Shown: positions 33,547 through 43,072 of the stretch, in pieces
How the letters are laid out: every line of letters starts with the position of its first letter
Numbering within the stretch: the first letter of the stretch is position 1
NCBI GenBank assembly: GCA_020444325.1
Contig: JAHLLD010000004.1
Location: 62,001-126,000 of the forward strand
Source of the DNA: a bacterium
GTDB lineage: Bacteria; Bacteroidota; Ignavibacteria; SZUA-365
DNA length: 64,000 nucleotides
Reading direction: 5' to 3'
The notes under the pieces: generated by a model
Told to the model about the DNA's origin: nothing
What the model saw: the letters and a program-made list of their open reading frames with translations, nothing else
The model's database searches: none
Position numbers and translations under genes: made by a program

Positions 33547-36282
33547 ATGAAAATGCGGGTACAACACCAGCGTGTCGCTCTGCTGATTCTGCTCTTCCTG
33601 CTTCCTTTCGTGTCGATCGCGAATATGCAGAAACTGCATATTTCCGCCGTCCCGCTGTCCGGTAGCATCGATTTTATGCAGAAAGTGCATAAAATTTCGT
33701 GCCTGGGACGCTTTGACCAGCTGTCCACGATGCACGGGAGGCCGCAGTTTATGCAGAAACTGCATAATTCTGATGCCGGTGATTCTCTTACGCATACGCT
33801 CGGGGCGGAGTATGAGGCGGGGTGGCTGCGCCGGCTGCTGCTTGGTGAGCACTGGCGGAAGGCATGGACGACGCCGATTACCGTCCCTGTGCTGCCGCTT
33901 GCATCGCGGGGCGGGAAGTGGACAGTGCTGCGTGAGGGGGGCGGATTGCAGACCCTGAAACTGTTCCTGCAGGATGCCTCGGGACAGCGATATCGTTTCA
34001 GGGCAATCAACCTGGATCCCGCCATGGTCTGGCATCCCGATCTGCGCAAAGCCATCATTACACGTGCCATGCTCGACCAGGTGACCACGCAGCTCCCGTT
34101 CGCTGCTGTCGTGGCTGCTGAACTGGAGCAGGCGGCCGGACTTTCGGTTCCACATCCGCGCATCGTGGCGTTGCCGGACAGTCCCGATCTCGGGTCCTAC
34201 CGTGAACGCTTCGCCGGACTCGTGGGCACGCTGACGGCTGAGCTGCCGGCGGACACGGCGGATGCCGACGGTGTATTTCGCAGCGTGGTTGGCACCTATG
34301 CGATGCTCTCGCAGCTCGATGCCAGTCTGTCGCAGCAGGTGGATGCCATCCAGTACGCCAAGGCGCGCATCATGGATATGCTGCTGGGGGACTGGGACAG
34401 GGACGCGGAGCAATGGCGATGGATGAAAACAGAAGCTGGGAAACGCACGGTGTGGGTTCCTCTGCCAGAGGACAGGGACCAGGCGTTTTCGCTGTTCGAC
34501 GGACTCATCCCCTCCTTCGTCGAGCGCGTCGTGCGTCCCCTGCAGGGCTATGACAGCGAGTTCCCCAATGTGGACGGACTGACCTGGACAGCGCGGCACC
34601 TCGACAGGCGACTGCTCTCGTCGGTTTCCCTGCGGCAGTGGGATTCTCTCGCCACCTGGATGCAGCAGCGCATCGACGACACGGTCATCGATCGTGCGGT
34701 GGCACAGCTCCCGGCAACCTGGCAGCGCGCCATCGCGCCGCGGCTCGCATCCATGATACGCCACCGACGTTCGCAGCTTCCGGCGCTTGTGGCAGAGTTC
34801 GCGTATCAGCTTGCGCGGGTCGTCGACGTCTACGGCAGTATGGAAGCAGAGAATGTGGATGTGGATCGCAGGGAAGACGGCAGTGTGGATGTGCGCCTCG
34901 TTGACGCAACCGGGCGAACGTCCTTTTTCCGTCATTTCAACGATGACGTGACGAATGAAATCCGTATCCATGCGCTGGGCGGCGATGACACCGTGTACGT
35001 CCACGGTGAAGCCGGGACCAGCATCGATACCCGCATCGTCGGCGGCGCGGGAAGGGATGTGCTGCTCGACGATTCATACGTGCACGGATATTTCATTGAT
35101 ATTACCCCGATCCCGCGTGCGGAATACCGCACCTTCTTCTACGACGACGATGCCGATACCGAAGTGCGGCTGGGTGCGGGCGCGACCTACGACGGCAGCG
35201 CCACGCATCCCGTCGAAACGGAAGCTGACCGCTATGAACCGCTCATCGAAGACCGGGGTGTGCGCCTGCGGCTCGATCCGCGGCTGACGTATAACTCGGA
35301 CGACGGACTGGTGATCGGGGCGGGACCTGAACTGACGCGCTACGGTTTCCGGCAGCAGCCGTTTTCCTGGCGCATGGCAGGTTACGCGGCGCTTGCGACC
35401 GCATCGGGGAAACCGCAGCTCGAATTCGACGGGCAGTATCAATCCATCATCCCCGACATCTTTCTGCATCTCACACTTTTCCACAGTGAACTTTCCTTCG
35501 GGCGTTTCTACGGTTTCGGGAATGAGAGCGAGCGCGAGCAGGATCTTGACGACGCGGATTATTACCAGGTGGGACAGGAGCTGATCGACATGCGGGCTGC
35601 GCTGCGTGTGGCCGCGACACCGGAGGCGTATGCCGAGATGGGCGCTGCGTACCGCTACTCTGAGGTAATGGCGGAAGCGCAGAGCTATCTCACCATGCAC
35701 CCGCAGTACGGCGAGGGATCGTTTCGCTACGCGGAAATCTTTGGTACGCTCGTTTACGACACGCGTGATCATCCGCGTGTCCCACTGGCAGGTACCTACA
35801 TGCAGCTGCAGGGGAGATATTACCCCGTCATTCTTGACAACCACCGGCATTTCGCGGACCTGCTGCTCGATGCCCGCGGCTATCTGCCGGTGCAGGACTG
35901 GCTCACGCTTGCGCTCCGTATTCGCGCACAGCATGTGTGGGGATATTACCCGTTTTTCCACGCAGCAAGTATCGGTGGCAGCGAGGAACTTCGCGGCTTC
36001 AACCGCGAACGTTTTGCCGGCGATGCATCGCTGCTCGGGACTGCGGAACTGCGCCTGCGTATCAGTCGCATCCGGGTGATTTTTCCGGGGGAATGGGGCG
36101 TGCTCGGATTCACGGATGCGGGCAGGGTGTTTGTCACGGGCGAGACTTCCCGCCGCATGCACACCGGTATCGGAGGCGGAATCTGGGGAGCCTTCGCGGC
36201 AAGGCGCCTGACCTTCAGCGCCCAGGCTGCACTGTCACCCGAACGTCTCGCCCTCTCGATCAAGACGGGTTTTGCATTTTGA
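33547..36282 (+). CDS. Kinase-like domain plus BamA/TamA-type outer-membrane barrel protein
   Basis: 911 residues from the ATG at 33547; the open frame back to 32119 is antisense to the VWA gene. Signal peptide MKMRVQHQRVALLILLFLLP. Residues about 25-75 are a low-complexity linker holding three MQKLH/MQKVH repeats whose DNA forms palindromes. Residues about 85-420 match the kinase-like (CotH-like) region of large Bacteroidota surface proteins, with RFRAINLDPA and LLGDWDRDAEQWRW. The C-terminal 400 residues are an Omp85-like barrel ending in an aromatic strand (SIKTGFAF). Relatives often carry a metallophosphoesterase in front; this one does not. Likely outer-membrane location. Function unknown. 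Confidence 0.8.
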   Translation: MKMRVQHQRVALLILLFLLPFVSIANMQKLHISAVPLSGSIDFMQKVHKISCLGRFDQLSTMHGRPQFMQKLHNSDAGDSLTHTLGAEYEAGWLRRLLLGEHWRKAWTTPITVPVLPLASRGGKWTVLREGGGLQTLKLFLQDASGQRYRFRAINLDPAMVWHPDLRKAIITRAMLDQVTTQLPFAAVVAAELEQAAGLSVPHPRIVALPDSPDLGSYRERFAGLVGTLTAELPADTADADGVFRSVVGTYAMLSQLDASLSQQVDAIQYAKARIMDMLLGDWDRDAEQWRWMKTEAGKRTVWVPLPEDRDQAFSLFDGLIPSFVERVVRPLQGYDSEFPNVDGLTWTARHLDRRLLSSVSLRQWDSLATWMQQRIDDTVIDRAVAQLPATWQRAIAPRLASMIRHRRSQLPALVAEFAYQLARVVDVYGSMEAENVDVDRREDGSVDVRLVDATGRTSFFRHFNDDVTNEIRIHALGGDDTVYVHGEAGTSIDTRIVGGAGRDVLLDDSYVHGYFIDITPIPRAEYRTFFYDDDADTEVRLGAGATYDGSATHPVETEADRYEPLIEDRGVRLRLDPRLTYNSDDGLVIGAGPELTRYGFRQQPFSWRMAGYAALATASGKPQLEFDGQYQSIIPDIFLHLTLFHSELSFGRFYGFGNESEREQDLDDADYYQVGQELIDMRAALRVAATPEAYAEMGAAYRYSEVMAEAQSYLTMHPQYGEGSFRYAEIFGTLVYDTRDHPRVPLAGTYMQLQGRYYPVILDNHRHFADLLLDARGYLPVQDWLTLALRIRAQHVWGYYPFFHAASIGGSEELRGFNRERFAGDASLLGTAELRLRISRIRVIFPGEWGVLGFTDAGRVFVTGETSRRMHTGIGGGIWGAFAARRLTFSAQAALSPERLALSIKTGFAF
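33623..33767. repeat. Three copies of a short palindromic repeat inside the barrel gene
   Basis: ATATGCAG-AAA-CTGCATAT (33623-33641), ATTTTATGCA-GAAAG-TGCATAAAAT (33671-33695) and TTATGCAG-AAA-CTGCATAA (33749-33767). Each is a perfect inverted repeat with the same core. They encode MQKLH, MQKVH and MQKLH in the linker behind the signal peptide. Confidence 0.75.
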
Positions 36283-36358
36283 CCGTCTCCTTGTTTGCTG
36301 AATTGGCCGTATTTGCCGATTATGCAATAAGTACACCGCATACTCGCATTTCCGCTTT

Positions 36359-38500
36359 ATGATTGCCCTCACGCGGAACATACTGCTCCTTTTCGTCCCC
36401 TGTCTGTTTCTTCCTGTCGTCCTGCAAGCCCAGGCAACGGACAGTCTCGCCATGCCGCCGGATGGACGTCCTTCACCACTGGCGACAACGATGCCGCGAG
36501 CCGGATCCGCCCCGTCAATGCGCTTCTCCGGCCGCCTGCTTTCGCTGTACGCCGGTGGCGGTGCCGCAACGTATTTCGGTGAATTTCCCGGTGAACTCGG
36601 TGGTTACCACGCCATGGCGGCGATGGGATACGCCGTGTTCCCCGAGCTTTCGGTCGTGTTTACGGCGAATGTCGGGAACGTCGCGCTGCTGCGTGGTCCT
36701 GAAGGACTGCCTCGTGAGCTGTATGACTTCCAGTTTTTTACACATGATGACGAGGCTGTGGAAAGCAGCATCTCCTTTACTTCCTTCGATCTTTCGGCGC
36801 AGTTCAATTTCTTTCCGCAGGATTTTTCCAACCTTTTTGTCACCGCCGGTGTGGGGGTGACGCTGTATCGCTCGGATGATTTCGACGACGCCCGCCTTCG
36901 ACCCAGTGCCGACTTCCCCGCGACACTCGCCATTCCCATAGGTGTGGGATACGAGTACTTCCTTCGCCGCAACATTTCGCTGACCGCGCTGCTGCGCAAT
37001 ACGTTTCTGCTGACGAATGATTTCGATGCGTATGATGGACTGGATGTAGCCGAGGAATACAACAGGAGGAAAGGAACGGACGTTGCCCTGCCTTCCGGTT
37101 TCGGCGACAGTTACCTCGCGCTGACCGTGGGTGCGCGTTTTTACCTGTTCGAAAACAGCGACTTCGACGGGGATCTGCTTGCGAACGAGGAGGAAGCGGA
37201 ACTCGGCACCAATCCCTATGACATCGACACCGACGTCGACGGATTGACCGATTACGAGGAGGTGCGGATTTATACCACGAGTCCGCTGCGTCCCGATACC
37301 GACGATGACGGACTCGGAGATTATTTCGAAATCACGAAATACGGAACGGATCCGAACCTGGTGGATACCGATGCAGACCGGCTCTCCGATGCGGAAGAGG
37401 TGCAGGTCTACGATACCGATCCCCGCAAGCCGGATACCGACGACGACATGCTGACGGACTATGAGGAAGTCATACTGTACTCGACCAACCCGCGGAACCC
37501 TGATACGGATTATGACGGACTCGATGACTACACGGAAGTGAAGCTGCGCAACACCGATCCACTGCGTCCTGATACCGACGATGACGGGATTTTCGATTTC
37601 AACGAAGTGGTGACATACAAAACCGATCCGCGTAACGAAGATACCGACGGCGACGCGCTGCTCGATTATGATGAAATCGCGTATTACGGGACCAATCCAC
37701 TGAGTCCCGATACTGACGGCGACAGCACGAGTGACGCCGATGAAGTGTTCACCACGCACACCAATCCGCTGGCGAGAGACGACGAAACGAAAGAAGAACC
37801 CGTCAGCGTGCCTGATGCCCAGCCGCGCTTCGTGCCGCAGCGTCCCTCGCAGCCATATTATGCCGAACTGCTCGAGAAGCGTCCCCTGCCCGGGGGAGGC
37901 GTTTCCTACCTCATTGCCCCTGTGCGAAGTCGTCCGGGTGCGCGTCCCTCCGCGGACCTCGACAGCATCATCGCCGCACTCCCGCATGCGGAAAAGGACG
38001 AAGCGGCCGCGGCAGGCATCTCCGGCGACGCGTACGCACGCTTCCGTCACCGGAGCGTTCAGCATGTGCAGCCCACGCCCAACGATGCGGCGGGAACACC
38101 GGTGCGTCTCGACTCGCTGCAGCTCCGTCAGGGCGACATGATATCGTTCAGCAACATCACCTTCGCCTTTGACCGCGATGAGCTGCGCGAGGAATACACG
38201 CCCATTCTCGAGGAAGCCGTGCTGCTGTTTGAACGCTATCCATCCATGACCGTGGAAATCCGGGGACATACGGATACCGACGGGGAAGAGTGGTATAATC
38301 AGAATCTTTCGGAGCGCCGTGCGGAGTCCGTCCGAAACTTCCTCGTGCAGCATGGCGTGGATGCAGAGAGACTGCGCGCGGTCGGCTACGGAGAGCGGCA
38401 GCCGATCTCCGACAGCGATACCGACGAGGGACGCGCCATGAATCGCCGGGTGGAGATGTATATCATCTCCATTGCCGACAGCGGGGAGGGCCTGCGCTAG
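36359..38500 (+). CDS. Thrombospondin type 3 repeat protein with C-terminal OmpA domain
   Basis: 713 residues with signal peptide MIALTRNILLLFVPCLFLPVVLQAQ. A beta-barrel-like N-terminal half (about 55-260) is followed by one N-D-type and eight 23-residue calcium-binding repeats of the form DTDxDGLxDYxEVxxYxTxP (about 265-470). A Pro/Arg-rich linker follows, then an OmpA-like peptidoglycan-binding domain (about 590-705) with VEIRGHTDTDGEE, NLSERRAESV and MNRRVEMYI. It should sit in the outer membrane and tie it to the cell wall. The next gene is its paralogue without OmpA, seven bases downstream. Confidence 0.9.
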   Translation: MIALTRNILLLFVPCLFLPVVLQAQATDSLAMPPDGRPSPLATTMPRAGSAPSMRFSGRLLSLYAGGGAATYFGEFPGELGGYHAMAAMGYAVFPELSVVFTANVGNVALLRGPEGLPRELYDFQFFTHDDEAVESSISFTSFDLSAQFNFFPQDFSNLFVTAGVGVTLYRSDDFDDARLRPSADFPATLAIPIGVGYEYFLRRNISLTALLRNTFLLTNDFDAYDGLDVAEEYNRRKGTDVALPSGFGDSYLALTVGARFYLFENSDFDGDLLANEEEAELGTNPYDIDTDVDGLTDYEEVRIYTTSPLRPDTDDDGLGDYFEITKYGTDPNLVDTDADRLSDAEEVQVYDTDPRKPDTDDDMLTDYEEVILYSTNPRNPDTDYDGLDDYTEVKLRNTDPLRPDTDDDGIFDFNEVVTYKTDPRNEDTDGDALLDYDEIAYYGTNPLSPDTDGDSTSDADEVFTTHTNPLARDDETKEEPVSVPDAQPRFVPQRPSQPYYAELLEKRPLPGGGVSYLIAPVRSRPGARPSADLDSIIAALPHAEKDEAAAAGISGDAYARFRHRSVQHVQPTPNDAAGTPVRLDSLQLRQGDMISFSNITFAFDRDELREEYTPILEEAVLLFERYPSMTVEIRGHTDTDGEEWYNQNLSERRAESVRNFLVQHGVDAERLRAVGYGERQPISDSDTDEGRAMNRRVEMYIISIADSGEGLR

Positions 38501-38506
38501 CGCATC

Positions 38507-39910
38507 ATGCCGGTATCACGTTGCATAGCGTTCCTGCTGTTCTGTTCGCTGACCGTGACCGGGGAGCTGCTTGCGCAGTCCGCCCTGCGTCCCGTCGGCG
38601 GCTGGCCGGGACGTCCCCGTTACGCGGAGAGTCTCTTCAGTCTCACTCTCACCGGCGGCGGCAACAAGTACTTCGGGGAATTTACCGATCAGCTCGTCGG
38701 CCTCTCTGCCGGGGCGCAGCTGCGTTTCGCCATCGTACCCGAGCTCGAAATCGGCGTGAGCGGTGAGCAGAGCAGCATCCGTTACACCCGGCGCTTTCGC
38801 CGCAGCATGGGTGCCACCTACGATTTCCAGTTCGGCAACGAAAGCGTGGTCGAACGCAGTACCGACATGCTCACCGGCGAGGGCTGGCTGCGTCTGAACC
38901 TGTTTCCCTCTGAATATCTCAACGCCTGGCTGCTCGGCGGAGCGGGATTGACGCGTTTCAAACCGGTGGATTACAGCAATGGCGAAGCCGCCTATCCCGG
39001 CGAAGCCGAAATTCAGGTGCTCTCCTTTCCACTCGGAGCGGGCATCGATTTCTATCTTTCGCATCGCCTGTCGCTGCAGCTCGGGGCTGTGGGACACCTG
39101 GTGCTGAGCGGGGAACTGGATGCTTTTGATTCGGGCATCCTGGTCGAGGAATTGCAGCGCAGCCAGGGACTCCCCGGAAATCCCACCCGCGCCAAGACGG
39201 CGAATGACAGTTACATCACAATGATGGTCGGACTCACCTGGCATATTTTCGCTGACAACGATTACGACGGTGACGCACTCAGCAATGACGCGGAAGAGGA
39301 AGCCGGGACGAATCCCTACGATCCGGATACGGACGGGGATGGACTCAGCGATTTCTACGAGGTGCGGGTGTACCTGAGCAATCCGCTGCACTGGGACAGC
39401 GACGGCGATGTGATCGGGGATTATGTCGAGGTAACGCGCTACAAGACGGATCCCACACGTGCGGACACTGATGGCGACGGACTCGATGATCGCCAGGAAC
39501 TGCTCGAGTACAACACCGATCCCCTTGAAAAAGACACCGAGGGTGATGGACTTATCGACGCAGAGGAAAAACGGCTCGGATCGAATCCGAAGAAAGTGGA
39601 TACGGACGGTGACGGACTGTACGACGGCGATGAGGTGGTCAAGTATCACACCAATCCCGTGCTTCCCGACTCCGATGGTGAGGGCATCAGCGACAAGGAC
39701 GAAGTGCTGCGCTACGGCACCGATCCGAATGAAGCGGATACCGACAGGGACGGACTGACAGATTATGAGGAAATCCGGCTGTTCCGCACCGACCCGAAAG
39801 ACAGTGACAGCGACGGTGACGGTGTCAGTGATTATGATGAAATCCGCCGTCACGGAAGTGATCCACTCAGCGGGCGTCCTGCTTCCGGCACATCAACCAG
39901 GGGAAAATGA
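38507..39910 (+). CDS. Thrombospondin type 3 repeat outer-membrane protein, paralogue lacking OmpA
   Basis: 467 residues with a signal peptide ending LLAQ. The N-terminal barrel-like region (about 30-245) parallels that of the upstream gene (GGGNKYFGEF against GGGAATYFGEF). About nine repeats of DTDGDGLxDxxEVxxYxTDP follow (about 250-455), ending in a short polar tail. There is no OmpA domain and no sorting domain. Together with the upstream gene it looks like a tandem duplication with loss or gain of the OmpA end. Confidence 0.85.
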   Translation: MPVSRCIAFLLFCSLTVTGELLAQSALRPVGGWPGRPRYAESLFSLTLTGGGNKYFGEFTDQLVGLSAGAQLRFAIVPELEIGVSGEQSSIRYTRRFRRSMGATYDFQFGNESVVERSTDMLTGEGWLRLNLFPSEYLNAWLLGGAGLTRFKPVDYSNGEAAYPGEAEIQVLSFPLGAGIDFYLSHRLSLQLGAVGHLVLSGELDAFDSGILVEELQRSQGLPGNPTRAKTANDSYITMMVGLTWHIFADNDYDGDALSNDAEEEAGTNPYDPDTDGDGLSDFYEVRVYLSNPLHWDSDGDVIGDYVEVTRYKTDPTRADTDGDGLDDRQELLEYNTDPLEKDTEGDGLIDAEEKRLGSNPKKVDTDGDGLYDGDEVVKYHTNPVLPDSDGEGISDKDEVLRYGTDPNEADTDRDGLTDYEEIRLFRTDPKDSDSDGDGVSDYDEIRRHGSDPLSGRPASGTSTRGK

Positions 39911-39914
39911 GCGC

Positions 39915-42158
39915 ATGCGATTCATCCTGCTTTCCATACTGCTGATACTTTCCCTCTCCTCAACTGCGCCCATTCTCCGTGCACAGCAGAACGACAGCGT
40001 GCAACGCCTCGAAAATCTCCTCGAGAGCAGGGAAGCGCGCGCGCTCAGGGATTCGGTGAACGTGCGCCTCATGCTCGATCTCGCCCAGGAATACAGAAAA
40101 GTGGATCCCGCGAAATCCGTCACCATTTCCCGTCGCGCGGCGGACCTCGCGCGTGACATTGGCGACAACATCGGTCTCGCGAACGCTCTCGCCAGCATGG
40201 GCATCAGTTACGCACGGCAGGGGAGCTGGGTGAGCGCATTGAACAACTTCCTCCAGTCGCTCAAGCTCAAGGAGCAGCTGAATGATCAGCAGGGCATGGC
40301 GGCGCTGCTGTCGAACATCGGCATCCTGCACGGCAGGCTCGGTGACGACGAGCGCGCCCTGCGTTACCATCAGCGTGCGGTGCGTTATTTCGAGCTGGCG
40401 GACGACAAGCGGGGACTGGCATACACGTACAACAACATCGGCGTCGTGTACATGGACCAGGGGAAGTATGACGATGCGCTGCGCAACTACCAGAAATCCC
40501 TCGAACTGAAAAAGGAACTGCGTGACAAGCCGGGTATCGCCAGCGGGTATTTGAACATCGGCATCACGCATTTTCTGCTCGGCGCGTATTCGCGCGCCCT
40601 GGAGAACTACGAGTATTCGTCCCGTCTCTATGAGAATCTCGGCGACAGACACGGCGAAGCCGAAGCCTTGCAGCGCATCGCCACGTTGTATCTTCGTCGC
40701 GACCAGGCGAAGCGTGCATACGACGTAGCCTCGAAGGCGCTCGGTATAGCGCGGGCGACGAATTCGCGCGTCGTCGAGCGCAACCTGCTGCAGATCTGTT
40801 CGGAAGCCAAAACCGCACTCGGCGCTCCCGCGGAAGCGCTCCGTTTTTACAGGCAGTATACCGCGTTGAAGGATTCGCTGTTCAACGAGGAAAGTTCCAA
40901 GCGCATCAGCGATATGACGGCGAACTATGAGTTCGAACAGCGTGAACGTATTGACCGGGAAAACGAACTGCTGAAAAAAGAACAGCGTATCAGGGAAATG
41001 GAGCTTGAACGGCGCTCGCGCACATTGCGTGAGCAGAAGCAGGACATCGAGCTGCTCGAGAGCAATCGGCGCATCAGCGAACTGCAGCTCAAGGAGCAGG
41101 AAGCCAGCATACGCGCCCAACAGCTGGAAACCGCCGAGCGGGACAATCAGATTCATCTATTGAACAAGGAACGTGAGCTGCTCGAAAGCGATCGCGCATT
41201 GAAGGAAGCAGAGCTCGAGCGCCAGGCCTCGCTGCGCAACCTGCTGATTGTCAGTTCCATATTTCTGATCGTCGTTATTCTTCTCCTCGCCAACAGTTAC
41301 CGCTTGAAGCGGCGCTCCGCCGCCATACTCGAAGAAAAAAACAGTGCGCTGGAAAACGCGAATGCGGAAATCCGCAAGCATGAAGCCATGCTGGAAAAGC
41401 AGGCCGCTGAAATCGAGCGCACCAACCAGGAGCTCACCCGTCAGAACGCATTGCTCGAACAGCTGAATTCAGAAAAGAACGATCTGATGGGGATCGTGTC
41501 GCACGATTTGCGCAATCCCATCGGCGGTATCCGCATGCTGGCGGAATCCATTGCCGAGGAGGGACGCAGCATCGAGTACATGCAGCGCAAGGCGGTGATG
41601 GTGTATGAAACCGCCGACGAGCTTCTGATTCTCGTCAAGAACCTGCTCGACATCAACAGGCTGGAATCGGGCCGCATGGTGCTCGATTCCGAGCCCGTGC
41701 CGGTATTTCCCATCCTCGACCGTGTCATTGAGGATCACGCACGCTGGGCGGAAAAGAAAGACATCAGCGTCAACGTCCATATCCCTGAAAATGATCTGCC
41801 CATACTCGGCGACGACAGTGCCATCAAGCAGATTCTCGACAACCTCGTATCGAACGCCATCAAGTATTCCCCACAGGGCAGCAGCATCGACGTTCGCATC
41901 GCGCATGAAAACGGCTCCATCATCATGAGTGTTCGCGATCAGGGTCCCGGTTTCACCGACGAAGACCGTGCATCCCTGTACCAGAAATTCGCCAAACTCT
42001 CTGCCCAGCCCACCGGCGGCGAATACTCCAACGGCCTCGGCCTCTCCATCGTCAAAAAGCTCGTCGACACCATGCACGGCAGCATCACCTGTAACAGCCG
42101 CGCCGGGGAAGGGGCGGAATTCCTAATTCGTTTACCGGGATCCCAGCAAGCTGTCTAG
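39915..42158 (+). CDS. TPR sensor histidine kinase
   Basis: 747 residues from the ATG at 39915; the frame open to 39765 lies inside the previous gene. Signal peptide MRFILLSILLILSLSSTAPI. TPR repeats (about 55-290, for example YNNIGVVYMDQGKYDDALRNYQKSL) are followed by a long coiled coil (about 300-440), one transmembrane helix (about 442-462), a second coiled coil, HisKA with H530 (VSHDLRNP) and HATPase (about 610-745) with DNLVSNAIKYSP, DQGPGF and NGLGLSIVKKLV. It is a membrane kinase with a periplasmic TPR sensor. No response regulator is adjacent, so it is an orphan here. Confidence 0.93.
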   Translation: MRFILLSILLILSLSSTAPILRAQQNDSVQRLENLLESREARALRDSVNVRLMLDLAQEYRKVDPAKSVTISRRAADLARDIGDNIGLANALASMGISYARQGSWVSALNNFLQSLKLKEQLNDQQGMAALLSNIGILHGRLGDDERALRYHQRAVRYFELADDKRGLAYTYNNIGVVYMDQGKYDDALRNYQKSLELKKELRDKPGIASGYLNIGITHFLLGAYSRALENYEYSSRLYENLGDRHGEAEALQRIATLYLRRDQAKRAYDVASKALGIARATNSRVVERNLLQICSEAKTALGAPAEALRFYRQYTALKDSLFNEESSKRISDMTANYEFEQRERIDRENELLKKEQRIREMELERRSRTLREQKQDIELLESNRRISELQLKEQEASIRAQQLETAERDNQIHLLNKERELLESDRALKEAELERQASLRNLLIVSSIFLIVVILLLANSYRLKRRSAAILEEKNSALENANAEIRKHEAMLEKQAAEIERTNQELTRQNALLEQLNSEKNDLMGIVSHDLRNPIGGIRMLAESIAEEGRSIEYMQRKAVMVYETADELLILVKNLLDINRLESGRMVLDSEPVPVFPILDRVIEDHARWAEKKDISVNVHIPENDLPILGDDSAIKQILDNLVSNAIKYSPQGSSIDVRIAHENGSIIMSVRDQGPGFTDEDRASLYQKFAKLSAQPTGGEYSNGLGLSIVKKLVDTMHGSITCNSRAGEGAEFLIRLPGSQQAV

Positions 42159-42532
42159 GCAGCACGGCGCCTTGCAGGCAGCGTGAGCGCCTACGGCACG
42201 CGTGAGTGCCTTACGGCACGCGTGAGCTCGTCCCCTCGCTTCGCAGGGGACTCGCGCGGGACAGTGCCGAGGCAAACGATGATCACGCGTTCCGCCTGGA
42301 CAAGCGAAGCGCGGAAAGGCGGAACCCACGCGTTCATCACGCGGGAGCGTGATGAACTCCTGCGCAGAATGAATTGCAGCGCAGCTGCATTCATTCTGCT
42401 CCCGCACAGGTAATTTCGTCGCCGCGCGACGAAATTACCTGCCCCCTGAATCCTTCCGAAAACACGTGCATCATATCTTCAGTTACGGCGATGAATGTGA
42501 ACTGGAACAAAAATCAAAGGATACAAGCTGAA
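42159..42532. other. Structured intergenic region
   Basis: It lies between the kinase and thioredoxin. Apart from the hairpin array (42181-42441) it holds the thioredoxin leader, with AAAGGA at 42516-42521. A longer in-frame start at 42491 for thioredoxin is possible but less likely. Confidence 0.5.
42181..42441. repeat. Array of tandem repeats and five hairpins
   Basis: Two direct repeats GCGTGAGyGCC(T)TACGGCAC (42181-42199, 42200-42219) and a partial third are followed by five stem-loops. Their stems lie at 42230-42236/42245-42251, 42289-42297/42317-42325, 42332-42342/42347-42357 (11 bp), 42364-42380/42384-42399 (16 bp with one bulge) and 42407-42422/42426-42441 (16 bp perfect, 3-base loop). 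There is no open frame. It could be a structured RNA or a set of non-autonomous palindromic repeats. Confidence 0.7.
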
Positions 42533-42907
42533 ATGGAACATTTGACCAAGCAGACCTTTCTGGATAAGGTTTTTGACTACGAGAATAAGAAAGAATGGGA
42601 ATTTTCCGGCGAACTGCCCTGCATTATCGACTTTTATGCCGATTGGTGCGCGCCGTGCAAGATGGTTGCCCCGATCCTCGAAGAACTGGCTGAAGAGTAC
42701 AAAGGCAAGGTGAATATTTACAAGGTCGATACGGAAGCAGAGCAGGAACTCGCTGCCGTGTTCGGTATTCGTAGCATCCCTTCCATTCTTTTCGTGCCCA
42801 AAAGCGACAAACCGCAGATGGCCGCAGGCGCCCTCCCGAAAGAGAGCTTCGTGCAGGCGATCAACGAGATTCTTCTTACCGAAGACGTGGCTGTCGAGAA
42901 AAACTGA
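42533..42907 (+). CDS. trxA: Thioredoxin
   Basis: 124 residues from the ATG at 42533, with AAAGGA 11 bases upstream. The frame is open further up, through the hairpin array. Active site WCAPC at 38-42, followed by the usual core (KVDTEAEQELAAVFGIRSIPSILF, cis-Pro in SIPS). The N-terminal 25 residues form a longer helix than in E. coli TrxA. It reduces protein disulfides in the cytoplasm. It stands alone and is followed by a strong terminator. Confidence 0.93.
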   Translation: MEHLTKQTFLDKVFDYENKKEWEFSGELPCIIDFYADWCAPCKMVAPILEELAEEYKGKVNIYKVDTEAEQELAAVFGIRSIPSILFVPKSDKPQMAAGALPKESFVQAINEILLTEDVAVEKN

Positions 42908-42982
42908 TTGTAACGTGAGCGCCAGGCGCTCCTTATAGAGATTATTCTTTCTTCCTCTCCGTGTAAGATTGAATAGTGGTGG

Positions 42983-43016
42983 CAGAAACCCCGGTCCCAA
43001 CAGACCGGGGTTTCTG
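42983..43016 (+). terminator. Terminator after thioredoxin
   Basis: A perfect 14-bp stem CAGAAACCCCGGTC (42983-42996) against 43003-43016 with a 6-base loop, followed by TTTG. It is AA-rich on the left side, so it may work in both directions. Confidence 0.8.
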
Positions 43017-43072
43017 TTTGAAGGCAGCCCATCCGGGCGGGAGAAATGCCTCGCTCGGGTATGGGATTGCAC

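Noticed and set aside
33379-35004. N-terminal half of a 1620-codon minus frame overlapping the barrel gene
   Set aside because: The signal peptide of the VWA protein begins at 33378. Sequence upstream of it in this frame is antisense to the plus-strand barrel gene.
37200-37760. DNA-level tandem repeat array in the TSP3 gene
   Set aside because: It is explained by protein calcium-binding repeats under codon-level variation, not a separate DNA element.
36515-38353. 612-codon minus frame antisense to the OmpA/TSP3 gene
   Set aside because: Its repeats are the reverse reading of the calcium-binding repeats.
42181-42441. CRISPR array
   Set aside because: The repeats are not regularly spaced, each hairpin has a different sequence, and there are no spacers or cas genes.
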